This document shows positions 11,802 to 21,880 of a stretch of 64,000 bases of DNA, piece by piece. The notes under the pieces were generated by a model that was not told where the DNA came from, searched no databases, and saw nothing but the letters and a program-made list of their open reading frames with translations. The position numbers were made by a program, and so were the translations under genes. The DNA is taken from assembly GCF_023065955.2 (NCBI RefSeq), contig NW_026623089.1, forward strand, positions 35,060,767-35,124,766, in the 5' to 3' direction. The number at the start of each line of letters is the position of its first letter. Within the stretch, counting starts at the first letter, position 1. This stretch comes from Ursus arctos (taxonomy: Eukaryota > Chordata > Mammalia > Carnivora > Ursidae).

Positions 11802-11803
11802 CA
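11771..11803 (+). repeat. (TG)n-(CG)n alternating purine-pyrimidine tract
   Basis: Ten GT units run directly into a GCGCGCGCGTGCA stretch, giving about 33 bases of strict purine-pyrimidine alternation. This is a classic Z-DNA-prone composition. Confidence 0.95.
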
Positions 11804-12021
11804 GGCACGAGCATCTTTGTCCTGTTTACACAGGGCATTTATGAGTTTAGAGTTCAGCTGGGCTGCCTCAGTTTGTCTCCCCCCACCGCCCCCGCCTTCC
11901 ATTTCCTCAATAAGAAAAGGTGAAGGTTGGTCTGAAATTTCCAAATGCTGTTTTCCTGTAGGTCTGTAATGTAAGAAATGTTGCAAGAGATGTTGTAAGA
12001 AAACATTGATTTTGTTGGGTA

Positions 12022-12432
12022 AGTCTTTTTTTTTTTTTAAGTTACTTGAAATTTTTATTTTGGGGGGTTTATTTTTATTACATTCAGTTAGCCACTGTAT
12101 GGTACATCATTAGTGTTTGAGGTAGTGTTCAGTGATTCATTAGTTGCGTATAAGACCCAGTGCTCATCCCAACATGTGCCCTCCTTAGTACCCATCACCC
12201 TGTTACCCCGTCCCCCCACCCCCTCCCCTCTGAAACCCTCAGAAAGGTTGAATACCCACCATTTGCACTGACATGGACGGAACTGGAGGGGATTATGCCG
12301 AGTGAAGTAAGTGAAGCAGAAAAAGACAATTATGGTGCCACTCATTCGTGAAACATAAGCAATGGCACGGAGGATCATGGGGGAAGGGAGAGGGAGACGA
12401 ACCATGAGAGACTATGGACCCCGAGAAACAAA
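12022..12432 (-). mobile_element. twin-primed (5'-inverted) LINE-1
   Basis: 12022-12242 is L1 3' UTR on the minus strand (ttagccactgtatggtacat, ccctccttagtacccatcac, ccctctgaaaccctcag). At 12243 the sequence switches to the plus-strand L1 ORF2 end and proximal 3' UTR (aaaggttgaatacccaccat, gagactatggaccccgagaa). The two pieces abut in the L1 consensus: the inverted piece ends at 'gagaaacaaattg' where the other begins with the complement of 'ccctcag'. Probable duplication: ttgttgggta (12012-12021) / ttgttgggca (12433-12442). Confidence 0.88.
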
Positions 12433-12502
12433 TTGTTGGGCACATCTTGCTATTGTAATTGAGGCCTGTTGGAGTTGAGTGCCCTCCTCCATTTCTTGAC
12501 TC

Positions 12503-12532
12503 TGTGTGTGTGTGTGTGTGTGCGCACGCGCA
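12503..12532 (+). repeat. (TG)n-CGCACGCG alternating tract
   Basis: About 30 bases of alternating pyrimidine-purine ending in tgcgcacgcgca. It is similar in type to the tract about 700 bases upstream. Confidence 0.9.
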
Positions 12533-12874
12533 GCCCTTGCTTCACAGTAAGAGGGATGGAGTGGTCTATAACCAACCAGGAAATCAATTTTAATCTTAAA
12601 TTGTGTGAAGAAGCCCCGCCTCTTGCAAACTACTCCATATTCTTCTAGGTGATTAACACAACTGAAGTGTTAGATGCATAGTATCAAGGAGCGAAGTTTA
12701 TAGAAGGTGAGACATGGAGAGGTTCAAGCACGAGAGCCCACAGTTCTGTTTCAAGTCCTGCTGCTTGTGCACCTAGCATTTCCTGTTCCCTTAGCCTGGA
12801 GGAGCTCTTACCTTCAGGTTCAAGAAGATGTAGAATGTCTTGGTCATGGGATCTTTGAGGTGAGTGGGAATGTT
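12533..12874. other. unrecognised sequence
   Basis: No repeat or exon recognised. Confidence 0.35.
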
Positions 12875-12890
12875 TGAAACAAACTTTTTT

Positions 12891-13051
12891 TAAAAATTTT
12901 TTTTCTTTTACTGAGCAGAAAAGAGAATCTTAAACAGCTTCCGCAGCCAGCATGGAGCCCAGTGCGGGGCTCAATCTCAAAACCCTGAGCACATGATCTG
13001 AGCCGAAATCAAGAGTAAGACGCTTGACCGGCTGAGCCACCCAGGTGCGCT
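12891..13051 (-). mobile_element. SINEC, somewhat shortened
   Basis: Antisense SINE: a T-rich tail complement, 'cagcatggagcccagtgcgg', 'ggctcaatctcaaaaccctg' and the head complement 'ctgagccacccaggtgcgc'. Likely duplication of about 15 bp with mismatches: tgaaacaaactttttt (12875-12890) and gaaaccaatgttttag (13052-13067). Confidence 0.88.
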
Positions 13052-13419
13052 GAAACCAATGTTTTAGTGAAAAGCATTCCTTAGATGAATTTTTCTCAGT
13101 AAAGAGTTTTTACCTCTTTCTTTTTTTAAAAAAATGCGTGTGTGTGTATGTGTGAATGTGCTTTTCTTCCTCCTGACAGTATCTTTTTTTTTTTTTTTTT
13201 ACTTAATCTGTGCATAATCAGTTGAAAATGGAATAGCTTCTCAAATCCAAATGTTTCTTTTTGGGGTTTCTGGGTTAACATGGAGAGCCCTAGTAGAAAC
13301 CATGTATCTCAATCTGCATGAAGGAACCTCCACTATGTATGCGACCATTCTCTAGCTCTGCCCTGAAATGGATCACCCTAAAACAGGGAAGAAAAACTTC
13401 TAGTCCTTTCTAACTTCTG

Positions 13420-13587
13420 GCTCTGAATGAAGAACACTTGGGTTCAAACCTCAGCCCTCACTTCCTGGACTTGAAGTTCAGAATAGGTTATTTTCCTGTA
13501 TCTCCATTTGCTAATCTGTCAAATAAGGGTAATTGTAGCAATCACTCCACAGGGAACATAGTAAGCACTTAGTAAATGTTATTACTG

Positions 13588-13590
<3 letters not shown>
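13420..13590 (+). repeat. MIR SINE
   Basis: 'cacttgggttcaaacctcag', 'ctaatctgtcaaataagggt' and 'gtaagcacttagtaaatgtt' follow MIR (gggttcgaatcccggc, catctgtaaaatgggg, agtaagcgctcaataaatg). A compound microsatellite begins at its 3' end. Confidence 0.75.
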
Positions 13591-13592
<2 letters not shown>

Positions 13593-13633
<41 letters not shown>

Positions 13634-13634
13634 A

Positions 13635-13673
<39 letters not shown>
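13593..13673 (+). repeat. compound (CT)n-(CA)n microsatellite
   Basis: Twenty CT units (13593-13632), a ttcat linker, then about 19 CA units (13636-13673). It sits directly at the 3' end of an MIR, a common birthplace of microsatellites. Confidence 0.97.
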
Positions 13674-13677
<4 letters not shown>

Positions 13678-14105
13678 CCCTACCTTAACTATAACTGAAG
13701 GTCCTGGTCTCTCATCAGGGACTGCAGGGTCATGTTCTCATTTAACCACATAGCATACTAAATACTGTTCCTATCTTGACAACAGCTCCATATTTTTATA
13801 TTTAAGATAAATATTTAATGAGTGTATGCTGGTCAAAGAGCTTAGTACAATGCTTACTAAATATTCATTCTTTTTAAAAAGAAAATCTCACCTATGTCTA
13901 TAAGGTTCAAATAAAAATGTTTCTGAGCAATTATTTCAAACACATGTTAGTAGATTGAAGATAGGAAATTATAGCAAATAGAATCCTTAGGTGAGTTTTG
14001 TCTGAAACACTGTGAGCTTCCTAAATGCACGGTTTTACTCCCATTACCCTCCTTATTCCCATTACCCCCCCCCCACTCTCATGGTTTGTAGCTCACAATT
14101 CCAAT
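13674..14105. other. unrecognised sequence
   Basis: No repeat recognised apart from a C-run near 14066-14076. Confidence 0.35.
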
Positions 14106-14110
14106 TAATG

Positions 14111-14571
14111 TGTCTCGTAGGCTGAATTATGAAACCTGCTCCCCAGATATGTCCACATCCTAATCCCCAGAACCTATGAACGTTAATTTATATGGCAAAA
14201 GGGATTTTGGAATGAGATTAGATTAAGAACTTTGAGATAGAGAAAGTACTTTGGATTATCTGGGTGGGCCAATGCAATCACAAGAAAAATCACAAGGGTC
14301 CATAAGAGGGAGGCAAGAAGATCTAAGTCCTAGAGAGATTGGATGATGCTATATTATGGGCTTTGCACATGGACGAAGGGGTCCATAATGAACTAAGGCA
14401 TTTTCCTCTAGCAACCGGAAAAAGGAAGGGAATGGCTTTTCCCTCAGAGTGTCCAAAAGGAAAGCAGCCCTGCAAACACCTTGATTTTAGGACTTCTGAC
14501 TTCCAGAGATGCAAGATAATAAACTTGTTTCAAGCCACGAAGTTTCTTACAGCAATAGGCAAACAATACGT
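14111..14571 (+). repeat. MaLR/MLT1-type solo LTR (ERVL-MaLR)
   Basis: Sense LTR, nearly full length: 'gtaggctgaattatgaaacc', 'atgtccacatcctaatcccc', 'atatggcaaaagggattttg', 'ggattatctgggtgggccaa', 'aagataataaacttgtttca' (with a polyadenylation-like AATAAA variant) and the end 'caataggcaaacaatac'. No internal retroviral sequence adjoins it, so it is a solo LTR. The subfamily is not resolved by eye. Confidence 0.75.
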
Positions 14572-15660
14572 GTGTAGCACCTTTGTTCACCTGTAAAGGA
14601 AGGGATATTCTAGAAGACCTCTAAGTATCATGAAGAACATAATATTATGGTCAATAATTGCATTTTGCAGCCCATTTAGTGTCTCAGAAGATTTTGTTCT
14701 TACAGTTACAACCTTTTCATCTTCTCGAGGGCAGTTTTATGAAGCTATTTATTTTTGGGATGACAGGGCATGTTTAAAAGTCTTTCTCCCTAAAGCATAA
14801 AATGCACATTTTATGGTCTAAAGTGTCCCTATTTTCCCATAACACTGAAGTAAAATTTGCATCTCCTAGAAATAATATATTTTCATTAGTCTCCAGAGAT
14901 GAGATCATACCCTAAAGAATACCCTAGCTGTTGCAAGGAACAGAGGTCTATGATGAAGAACAGAAATTGCTTTCTCATTGACTCCTTTTTGGATTTCCTC
15001 ACTGGGCTCACGGTTTCCCCGTTGCCTGAGAATAAACGAGCTACCCAGGGCCGTGGGAGGCATCAAAATGTAACATCTGAAGCAAATCCGTGAATGACGG
15101 CGCTTGCCCTAGGAAGCTGGCTCTAGCACACGGCGGTCCGCGAGCTGCCTGCATCCACGTACCGGGTTACCTAGGTATGCAGAGTTTCAACTGAATGCGT
15201 GGTATTAACTGTCCTGCTATAGTTTCCTGATGGAGGGTGCAAAAGCCGTATGCAAGCTAATTGAACTCCATTTACTGAAGCAGAAAAGTTGGAGACGTAT
15301 TTCTCCCCACATTCCTCCTCCTGATTTTTGAATCTCCCAACACAACCGGTTTTCTCTGTCTCCCTTTGGTTTCCCATTGCCAATATAAACATGGACGTGA
15401 TCTTCGCAGTCTCGACCTCTGTCTTTTTGGAGTTGCAAGTTCACACACTCATGGGGGTCCAGCAGTCAACAGAAGACCAGTGTGCCAGGTGGTGGCCAGT
15501 GAGTGGTGGGGATCGTGATGAATTGGAGCCCATTTTACCCTCTCAGAGGGCATACGTTCCCCAGCTCTAGTTAATTTTTGCCATGTTGAAACATAGGAGT
15601 AGTGTTGATAGATATTCTGATCTCTTTTGTAGAGAAGCTAGAGATCTTGATTATCACCCA
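14572..15660. other. unrecognised sequence with a small CpG cluster
   Basis: About 1.1 kb without a recognised repeat or gene. About eight CpGs cluster at 15085-15165, around 'cggcggtccgcgagctg', which is unusual for this AT-rich neighbourhood but too short to call a CpG island. Confidence 0.4.
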
Positions 15661-15664
15661 TTTT

Positions 15665-15722
15665 TTAAAACTCGTTTATTAATTTTTTTTCGAGTTTAGT
15701 TGACACATAATGTTACATCACC
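15665..15722 (-). repeat. short L1 3'-end fragment (antisense)
   Basis: 'tcgagtttagttgacacata' and 'atgttacatcaccc', preceded by a T-rich run, match the antisense terminal sequence of older mammalian L1s (tatagttgacacacaatgtt). About 58 bases remain. Confidence 0.6.
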
Positions 15723-15899
15723 CAATTTTTAAACTCTGGAGGCCAGACCCAACTTCTTCAGAATGAATTCAGCCCGTGAAGGATAGGATATCTATTTCAT
15801 TTTTGCTGTAGACAGGGAATATTTTCTGTATTCTCATTTTCCCGTCCTAAAACCTCATTTATTCTTAAAGGATTGAAAAGTGCTAAGGCAGTGCCTAAG

Positions 15900-16240
15900 A
15901 ATGTTGTTTAAGAAGAATCTGGGAGCATCAGGGAAGGATTCTTTGAAAAAAATGTAACTAACCTGAGTTCTTGAGGGACAGGCAGGAATTCGGTAAGGTG
16001 GGGGGAAGGTGTATGTTATGGGGTGTTAGAAAATTGTGTAAGAAACTCAGAGCCAGGAGAGGCTGTTATACTTTAAAAGAAGCCAAAGATACTCAGCTTG
16101 GCTGGAATACAGTGTGAGAAAACAGGAATCCTAAGAGTGGACCTTGAAGAGGGAGACAGGTACTAAAATGGGGAGAACCTTGTTCCCCTACAGTCCTGGT
16201 GTACTGTAACAGAATTGAGTTTTAACCTGAGGCCGTAAGG
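15900..16240 (-). repeat. possible L2 LINE fragment (antisense)
   Basis: 'gcatcagggaaggattcttt', 'gagggacaggcaggaattcg' and 'cagagccaggagaggctgt' resemble the antisense L2 series (ggtcagggaaggcctc, gaaggaggtgagggag). Weak match. Confidence 0.4.
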
Positions 16241-16249
16241 AACCCATCC

Positions 16250-17755
16250 AGTTCTTCAAGGCTGACTTTCTTCATCCCAGGAATGCTTCTTGAGTTTGTT
16301 GGGCTCAAGGCTGTTAGTGATTTTTATACAACAATGCAATTCCCATGTAATTTTGAGCAAAGAGACTACTCAGGGGTTGGGGTGTAAGGCAGCCTGAGAA
16401 AACCCATTATTGGGGCCAGGGATCTCCCTGGAGCTAGGACTCAATAATTGAACTCACTTAAACTTAGTGATTGGAAGCCCTGTTGCATGAAATGCAGAAA
16501 GCTCTTCCTTTAAAGCAAAAACTCATTTAGGTCCATTCGTTTTCCTGCTACTCCCCATGGCCATTAGTGTCAGCACAAGGAATGTGAACTCTGTGATGCC
16601 ATCCATGGTTTTGGAATTTATGCTGGGAGTGGCTCGAAAGACCCATATGTATATTAACTGTAACATGGAGAAAGAGCTGGCACATGGAAACATTTCTGAC
16701 CTATTTCTTAAGGCAAAGGAGAATGTCTTCGAGCCTTTGAATTGTCTAGATGTCTAGGAAAAAGATGAAGAAGGAAACAGCAAATTGGGAGACCGTTGGA
16801 AACATGTAAAACCAGGTCAAGCCAGTAGTTTGGTTGTGTAGAAGTAGTTCATCGTATTAATAAATTGTCATTTTACCATTTCAGGATGCATAGCCTAATG
16901 GCTACTTTCTAGCCATCATTTTCCTAGACTGAGATTGTTAGAAAAATAATACCAAGTGAGAAAGATACTGCCCGTATCATTAAACACGCCAGCTAGCTAG
17001 CTGCTCTTTTTCATAATTGAGAAACATTGGGTGTAAATTTGTTTGAAATTAGCATAATGTTCTATGTTTTTATTTTCAATATGCAGAAAATAGTATACCA
17101 GTCTCCCTTATGAGTTACAGAACGACTTCAATTAGCATAATTGAAGCAGATGCTATTTCTTGAGATAATAGGTAAATGTGTGAAACCCTATTAGGTTACC
17201 GTCTCTGGATTTTTCTCATGTTGCGATGTATTGGTGAGCAAATACCTTTAACGTTGAAGTCCAGGAACATACAATCAACAGAAGAACAAAACAAATTTTA
17301 AAAATTCCAGCCAAGTTAGACCTCTCTTGGGAAGTACCAGGTTGAAAAAATAGTCATTTTTCTTAGCAAATTAGCAAGATATAATTGGAATAAATTGTTT
17401 CCTTGAATACCTTAGTGCAGTGACTCCACATCTGTAAACATCTAGAATTTATTCCAACGCTAGATACATACTTACATATGTATTCTCATACACATATGAA
17501 AAGATACATACTTCTCCAAAATGGCACAGAGTCCTTTATCATAAATAACATTTAAATTTGTCTTTAGGCACTTATCCAAATTTGATTCCCTACCTAATTT
17601 TTAATGTTTTTTCTAAATTACTCCTCTCATCATATATATGAAGCTAAATAGTCTTCTCTTCCATTCATTTCCAGAAAAATCTCTTTGAGAAAAGCAAATT
17701 GGTCACTTCAAAGAATTCCTCAATGATTTGCTTATTTAATGTAACTACTGATTTC
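16250..17755. other. unrecognised sequence
   Basis: About 1.5 kb, AT-rich, with no repeat family, exon or RNA recognised. The open frame near 16557-16757 (66 codons) has no recognisable domain. Confidence 0.4.
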
Positions 17756-17759
17756 GATC

Positions 17760-17955
17760 CCTTTCGTGCCAGGCATCATCTACATCTTCTCTCCTTACAA
17801 TCCTGAAAAATAATTATTTTTTGTTTTATGAATGGAGGACATGAGACTTCAATTTATAAATATGCTCAAGGTCATATAGTGAAGTATCAGTGCCAGGGTT
17901 TGAGCTAATGTCAGCCTCACACCAAAGTCTGGGCTCCTCATCTCAGTGCTGCATA
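17760..17955 (-). repeat. MIR SINE (antisense)
   Basis: 'gtgccaggcatcatctacat', 'atgaatggaggacatgagac', 'gctcaaggtcatatagtgaa' and 'gccagggtttgagctaatg' follow the antisense MIR series. Nearly full length. Confidence 0.75.
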
Positions 17956-17979
17956 GTCTCTGCTAGAATTTCCCTAGTC

Positions 17980-18260
17980 TTCTCTTAACTTTTGGAATTT
18001 CACCCTTAAGGCTCAACTAAGCGCCAGCCTCTTCAAGAGTCTCTCCTCTGTACAAATCAATAAACAGGACTTCCTGAGTGCCAATGATTGTGGATCTCAA
18101 ACTTGACACCTTGGAGGTTCCCATGCCCTTTGTTAACACCAGGGAATGTTACTATGTTTAATTCCACTGTAGCAATTAACACCTTTGTAAGTATAAAATA
18201 GGATTCTCTTAGTTGTAATATGCAGATGGGTCTCTTTATTATACAAAAATCTCCAGTGAA
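17980..18260 (+). repeat. possible L2 LINE 3' fragment
   Basis: 'ctcttcaagagtctctcctc' and later AT-rich text resemble sense L2 (ctcctccaggaagccttccc, then the bottom of the 3' end). Weak. Confidence 0.35.
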
Positions 18261-18699
18261 CTGATGACCTAGACTTAATCACACTTCTAAATATTCCCAT
18301 TAATATTTGTTGGAGTCTGACTTTATTGTGATTTTGTTAGCACATTCCAGGAAGCTGTTAAAAGCAAGTGCATATGTTTTTAGAAATGTATCAAAGAATA
18401 AACTAAATTTGAGAAAATTTTATCGGCTTACTCCCACCTCTTTGACTTGGGACAAAGCCATCATACTGCATTTTCTGGATACACTACATTAGTGTTGCTC
18501 AGCATTACCTAGAGAACCAAAATAGAAATTTGCTGACATATTGTATGAATTAACTAAGGCAGTGATTATAATACAATGATCATAGAATTTAAAAAATTAT
18601 TGCATTTTTTTAAATGTCTGGGGCATGTGTATACACATTTATTTTCTATGAAGCTGTGTTTTACTTTAAGTATTTTGCTTCTAGTTTTTTCTTTAAAAT

Positions 18700-19050
18700 C
18701 TGTGGGCAATGAAATGTACAAATCATACATGTACAACTGAGTTTTCCAAATACATAACCAGCCCCAACAAGAGAACTTTTTTCTGTCATTCCAGAAAAAT
18801 CCTTGTCAATGATCCCCGCTCCCAGGGGGACCCTTTTCTAATTTTTTTCACCATAGATTCGTCTTGCTTGTTCTAGAACTTCATATACATAGACTCCTAC
18901 AATTTGTGTGCTCTTTAGTGTCTAGCTTTCTTTTCCTCAGCAGTAACACCTGTGTAATTCATGCATGTTACATGCGTCAGTAATACATTTCTTTTTATTG
19001 GTGAATCGGATCCCTCTTATGGAAAAACCACAATTTGTGTTTCTGCTGCT
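18700..19050 (-). repeat. ancient L1 3' region (antisense), left part
   Basis: 'ttttttcaccatagattcgt', 'cttgcttgttctagaacttc', 'gtgctctttagtgtctagct', 'catttctttttattggtgaa' and 'aaaccacaatttgtg' are collinear with antisense old L1 (ttgctcgttctagaacttc, attccatttattgctgagtag, ccacaatttgtttatcc). The collinear L1 match resumes at about 19410, so these pieces bracket the CpG-rich segment. Confidence 0.65.
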
Positions 19051-19059
19051 GGAAGAGGT

Positions 19060-19700
19060 CAGCGAGCGGTCGTCCCCTCCGGTTGACCCGAGCTAGATCC
19101 AGGCGATTGGAGGTTTTTCAGCCCCTCCCCTGATCTCGGAACGCGTGCCGGGCCCGCCCTCACCACGGTGAAAGCCCTTTGTTCGAGGACGCAGCCTTGA
19201 GAGCAAGGAGTTGGACGGGATTTTTGGCCGAGTCCAGGCGAGGCGTTTCGATAAACTTCTAAGATGCTGGCAGGTGGTGCAGAGATCTCGTTTTGTTGCA
19301 GCACAAGCCTCATGGGTAAGTGGCCTTGCCTGATCGGACGGCCTCCTCCCCGTGTCCCTTCCTCCTTGTTCTCTGCGTTCACAGCCTAGTTTGCACACCC
19401 GGGGGGGTGTACGGTTCTGAACCGGTCTGTTCGCGGACACGTGTTTTTACTCACCTAGGAGAAGAGCGGTGGTAGATGTTTAACCTCGTAAGGAGCCATT
19501 ACACTGCTTTCCGGCCGGCCGTTCAGGGTCGCATTTCCGCCCGCAGCCTGTGCGCGTTCTGGCGGCTCCCTGTCTCCCGAACAGGGTTTGTCCGTCTTTT
19601 TTGCCATCTTTGGAGTCCGTGTTGCTGTCTCCTTATGGCTTCGATTTGCGTTTTATTGAGGCCTAAGGATTTCAGGTGCTTGTTTTAGGGCCTTGTCGAC
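19060..19700 (+). promoter_or_regulatory. CpG island, candidate promoter of unknown transcript
   Basis: By eye about 46 CpG dinucleotides lie in about 640 bases, compared with roughly one per 100-200 bases in the flanks, with G+C clearly above half in the core (for example around 19141-19200 and 19501-19580). There is no recognisable TATA box. 19060-19410 does not match the L1 consensus. From about 19410 the sequence can be followed as diverged antisense L1 ORF2 in which many A/T positions have become G/C. A consensus donor (19315|gtaagt) and an acceptor with a pyrimidine tract ending at 19384 lie inside on the plus strand. It could be an orphan promoter, a retrocopied 5' UTR or a recombination-driven GC peak. 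Strand is a guess from the splice signals. Confidence 0.55.
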
Positions 19701-20695
19701 AGCTTATCTTGCTTTGTGAAGTGTCTGTTCAAGTTCTGTTCAAGTTTTGCTCATTTTTACAGGATTGTCTTTGGTTATTGAATTATAGGAGTTATTTGTA
19801 TCTTCTGAAAGTAAATTCCTTGTATTTCAGAAGTATTCCAGAAATATGGTCTTGCTACTATTTTCTCCCAGTCTGAGCCTTACCTGTTCATTTTTTTAAT
19901 GGTGTCTTCTTTTTTTTTTTTTTTAAAGATTTTATTTATTTATTTGACAGAGAGAGAGAGACAGCCAGCGAGAGAGGGAACACAAGCAGGGGGAGTGGGA
20001 GAGGAAGAAGCAGGCTCATAGCAGAGCAGGGAGCCCGATGCAGGGCTCGATCCCAGGACCCTGAGATCACGCCCTGAGCGAAGGCAGCCGCTCAACGACT
20101 GCGCCACCCAGGCGCCCCTTAATGGTGTCTTCTGATGAGCAGACATTTTCCACTTTGATGAGGCTAAAGTATCCATTTTTTTTTTGATTCTTACTTTGTG
20201 TCTTGTTTAAGAAATGTTTGCCAGACGCCAGGCCACAAATAGTGTTCTGTGCTTTATTCTGAGAGCTTTATTGTTTTCACTTTTGTAATTAGGTTTATGG
20301 TCCATCTCAAAATAATTCTTATTTGTGGGACAGAGTCTACAGCTTAGTTTTTATGTGGATATTTACTTGTTACAGCATCATTTTGTTAGAAAGACTTTCC
20401 TTTCTCCAACTTTTAAGTAACCTTGTTGTCATTGTGGGTAATTAACTGACCATCTAAGATTTGGCCTATTTCTGTGCTCTATTAGGTTCCATTGTTCTAT
20501 TTGCCTGTTATTAGGATAGTATCAACTTGACGACTGCAGCTTTATGTAGATTTAAAGTCATGTGATGGAAGTCTTTCAGTTTTGTTCTTACAAGACTGTT
20601 GGGGCTATTCTGTGTCCTTTGAATTTTTCTGTAAGTTATAAAATCGGCTCTTCAGTTTCTATAAAAGGCCTGTTTTTGATGTACCCTGTAAATGC
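19410..20695 (-). repeat. ancient L1 ORF2 (antisense), interrupted by a SINE
   Basis: 'tgaagtgtctgttcaagttc', 'aattataggagttatttgta', 'cttgtttaagaaatgtttgc', 'tatggtccatctcaaaataa', 'tagaaagactttcctttct' and 'ggggctattctgtgtccttt' follow the antisense ORF2 of an old mammalian L1, on both sides of the SINE at 19911-20118. It is a coding relic with many indels. Its left 300 bases belong to the CpG island. Confidence 0.75.
19911..20118 (-). mobile_element. SINEC with perfect 15-bp target-site duplication
   Basis: Antisense SINE: T-run, aaagattttatttatttatt, 'gagagagggaacacaagcag', 'gggctcgatcccaggaccct', and head complement 'cgccacccaggcgcccc'. It is flanked by identical ttaatggtgtcttct copies at 19896-19910 and 20119-20133. 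The clean duplication and low divergence imply a recent insertion into the old L1. Confidence 0.97.
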
Positions 20696-20935
20696 TTATA
20701 GATGGCCGTCTCCATTTGGTACCACTTTCTTCCTATATCCAAGGCTGCCTCCGAATTTCCTTTAAAGGGACACCAATTCTGTTGGATTTAGGCCCATTCT
20801 AATCTCCTTTTAACTTGATTACAGCCCTAAATACCCTAGCTCCAAATGAGGTCCTGTTATGAGGTCCTGATGACTAAAATTTTAATGTATGATTTTTAGA
20901 GGGACAAAATTCAACCCATAATACCACTATTAGCT
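20695..20935 (-). repeat. MLT1-type LTR fragment (ERVL-MaLR)
   Basis: 'tatagatggccgtctccatt', 'ggacaccaattctgttggat', 'aggcccattctaatctcctt', 'ctagctccaaatgaggtcct' and 'ggacaaaattcaacccataa' follow the antisense MLT1A-like LTR. Only part of the LTR is present. Confidence 0.75.
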
Positions 20936-21189
20936 TTTGAATTACACCTTTTTGGATTTACTCCTCTTGGCTGCTCTAGGAGCATATATCCCGAGCTCAC
21001 CACAACCTGTGTAGAGGGAATGTGATTATTCAGTAGTAGACATTTGACTTTCTACCCCATCCTTTGTGCTGCTACCACGTATATTGCAAACGCATCTAAA
21101 CCTTACAGTACAATGTTGCAATGTTTTCTGTAAACATTCAAGGGCTTTATAAAAAAGTCAGTGGTAAAGCATAATATTTTATATTTACC

Positions 21190-21880
21190 CACGTACTTGC
21201 ATTTCTGATGTTCTTCAGTCCTTGTAGATCTGAGGTTCCATATATTGATTTCTTTCAGCCTGAATAACTTCCTGTAGCATTTAAGTTAGCATAATCGGCT
21301 GTCAGTGAGTTCACTTTTGTTGTCTTTATTTTTCTTTCATTTTAAAATATTTTCTGTCGATAGATTTTTGCTCTGATAGTATTTTATCTTTTGGCTCTAT
21401 TACTTCCATTATTTATAGGACAGAAGCCATCATTCATACATGTATTTTTCTTCTTTGTAAACATCGGTGTTCTCTGGCTTCTTTAAAAATTCCCTCTTCA
21501 TCTTTGGTTTTCACTATTTGACTCTGATTTTCTTTGAATTCATTTTCATTTTGGTTTACTGAACTTCAAGTATCTAAGTGTGTATTTTCACCAAATTTGG
21601 AAAATTCTTGGCTGATACTTATCCAAATATTTTTTTTTTGTCTCCAATCTGTTAGCTTATCTGGTAAATTTTTCATCTTTGATATTATACTTTTAGTTCT
21701 GAAGTTCTGATTTGGTTATTTGTGTTCATTTTTCTGTTTATTTTCCACACATCTTCATTCCTTATGACTAATTTCCTTTAAATTATTGAATGTGTTTATA
21801 ATTGGTACTTTAAATGCCTTGTTTGCTAACTCTAACATCTGAGTCATCTCTATATAACTTTTTCGTATTAAAGTGTAAAG
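21190..21880 (-). repeat. ancient L1/HAL1-like ORF1 region (antisense)
   Basis: 'ctgaataacttcctgtagca', 'cttctttaaaaattccctct', 'ctttggttttcactatttga', 'accaaatttggaaaattctt', 'ctgaagttctgatttggtta' and 'tgtttgctaactctaacatc' are collinear with the antisense ORF1 of old L1/HAL1 elements. Heavily decayed. Confidence 0.55.

Noticed and set aside
14111..14571. Provirus with coding capacity next to the LTR-like repeats
   Set aside because: Only solo LTR-type fragments are seen at 4.7, 14.1, 20.7, 34.9 and 50.1 kb, with no gag, pol or env text around them.
19059..19440. Minus-strand 107- and 115-codon frames in the CpG island
   Set aside because: High G+C removes stop codons; the frames have no recognisable domain, and the splice-like signals are on the other strand.
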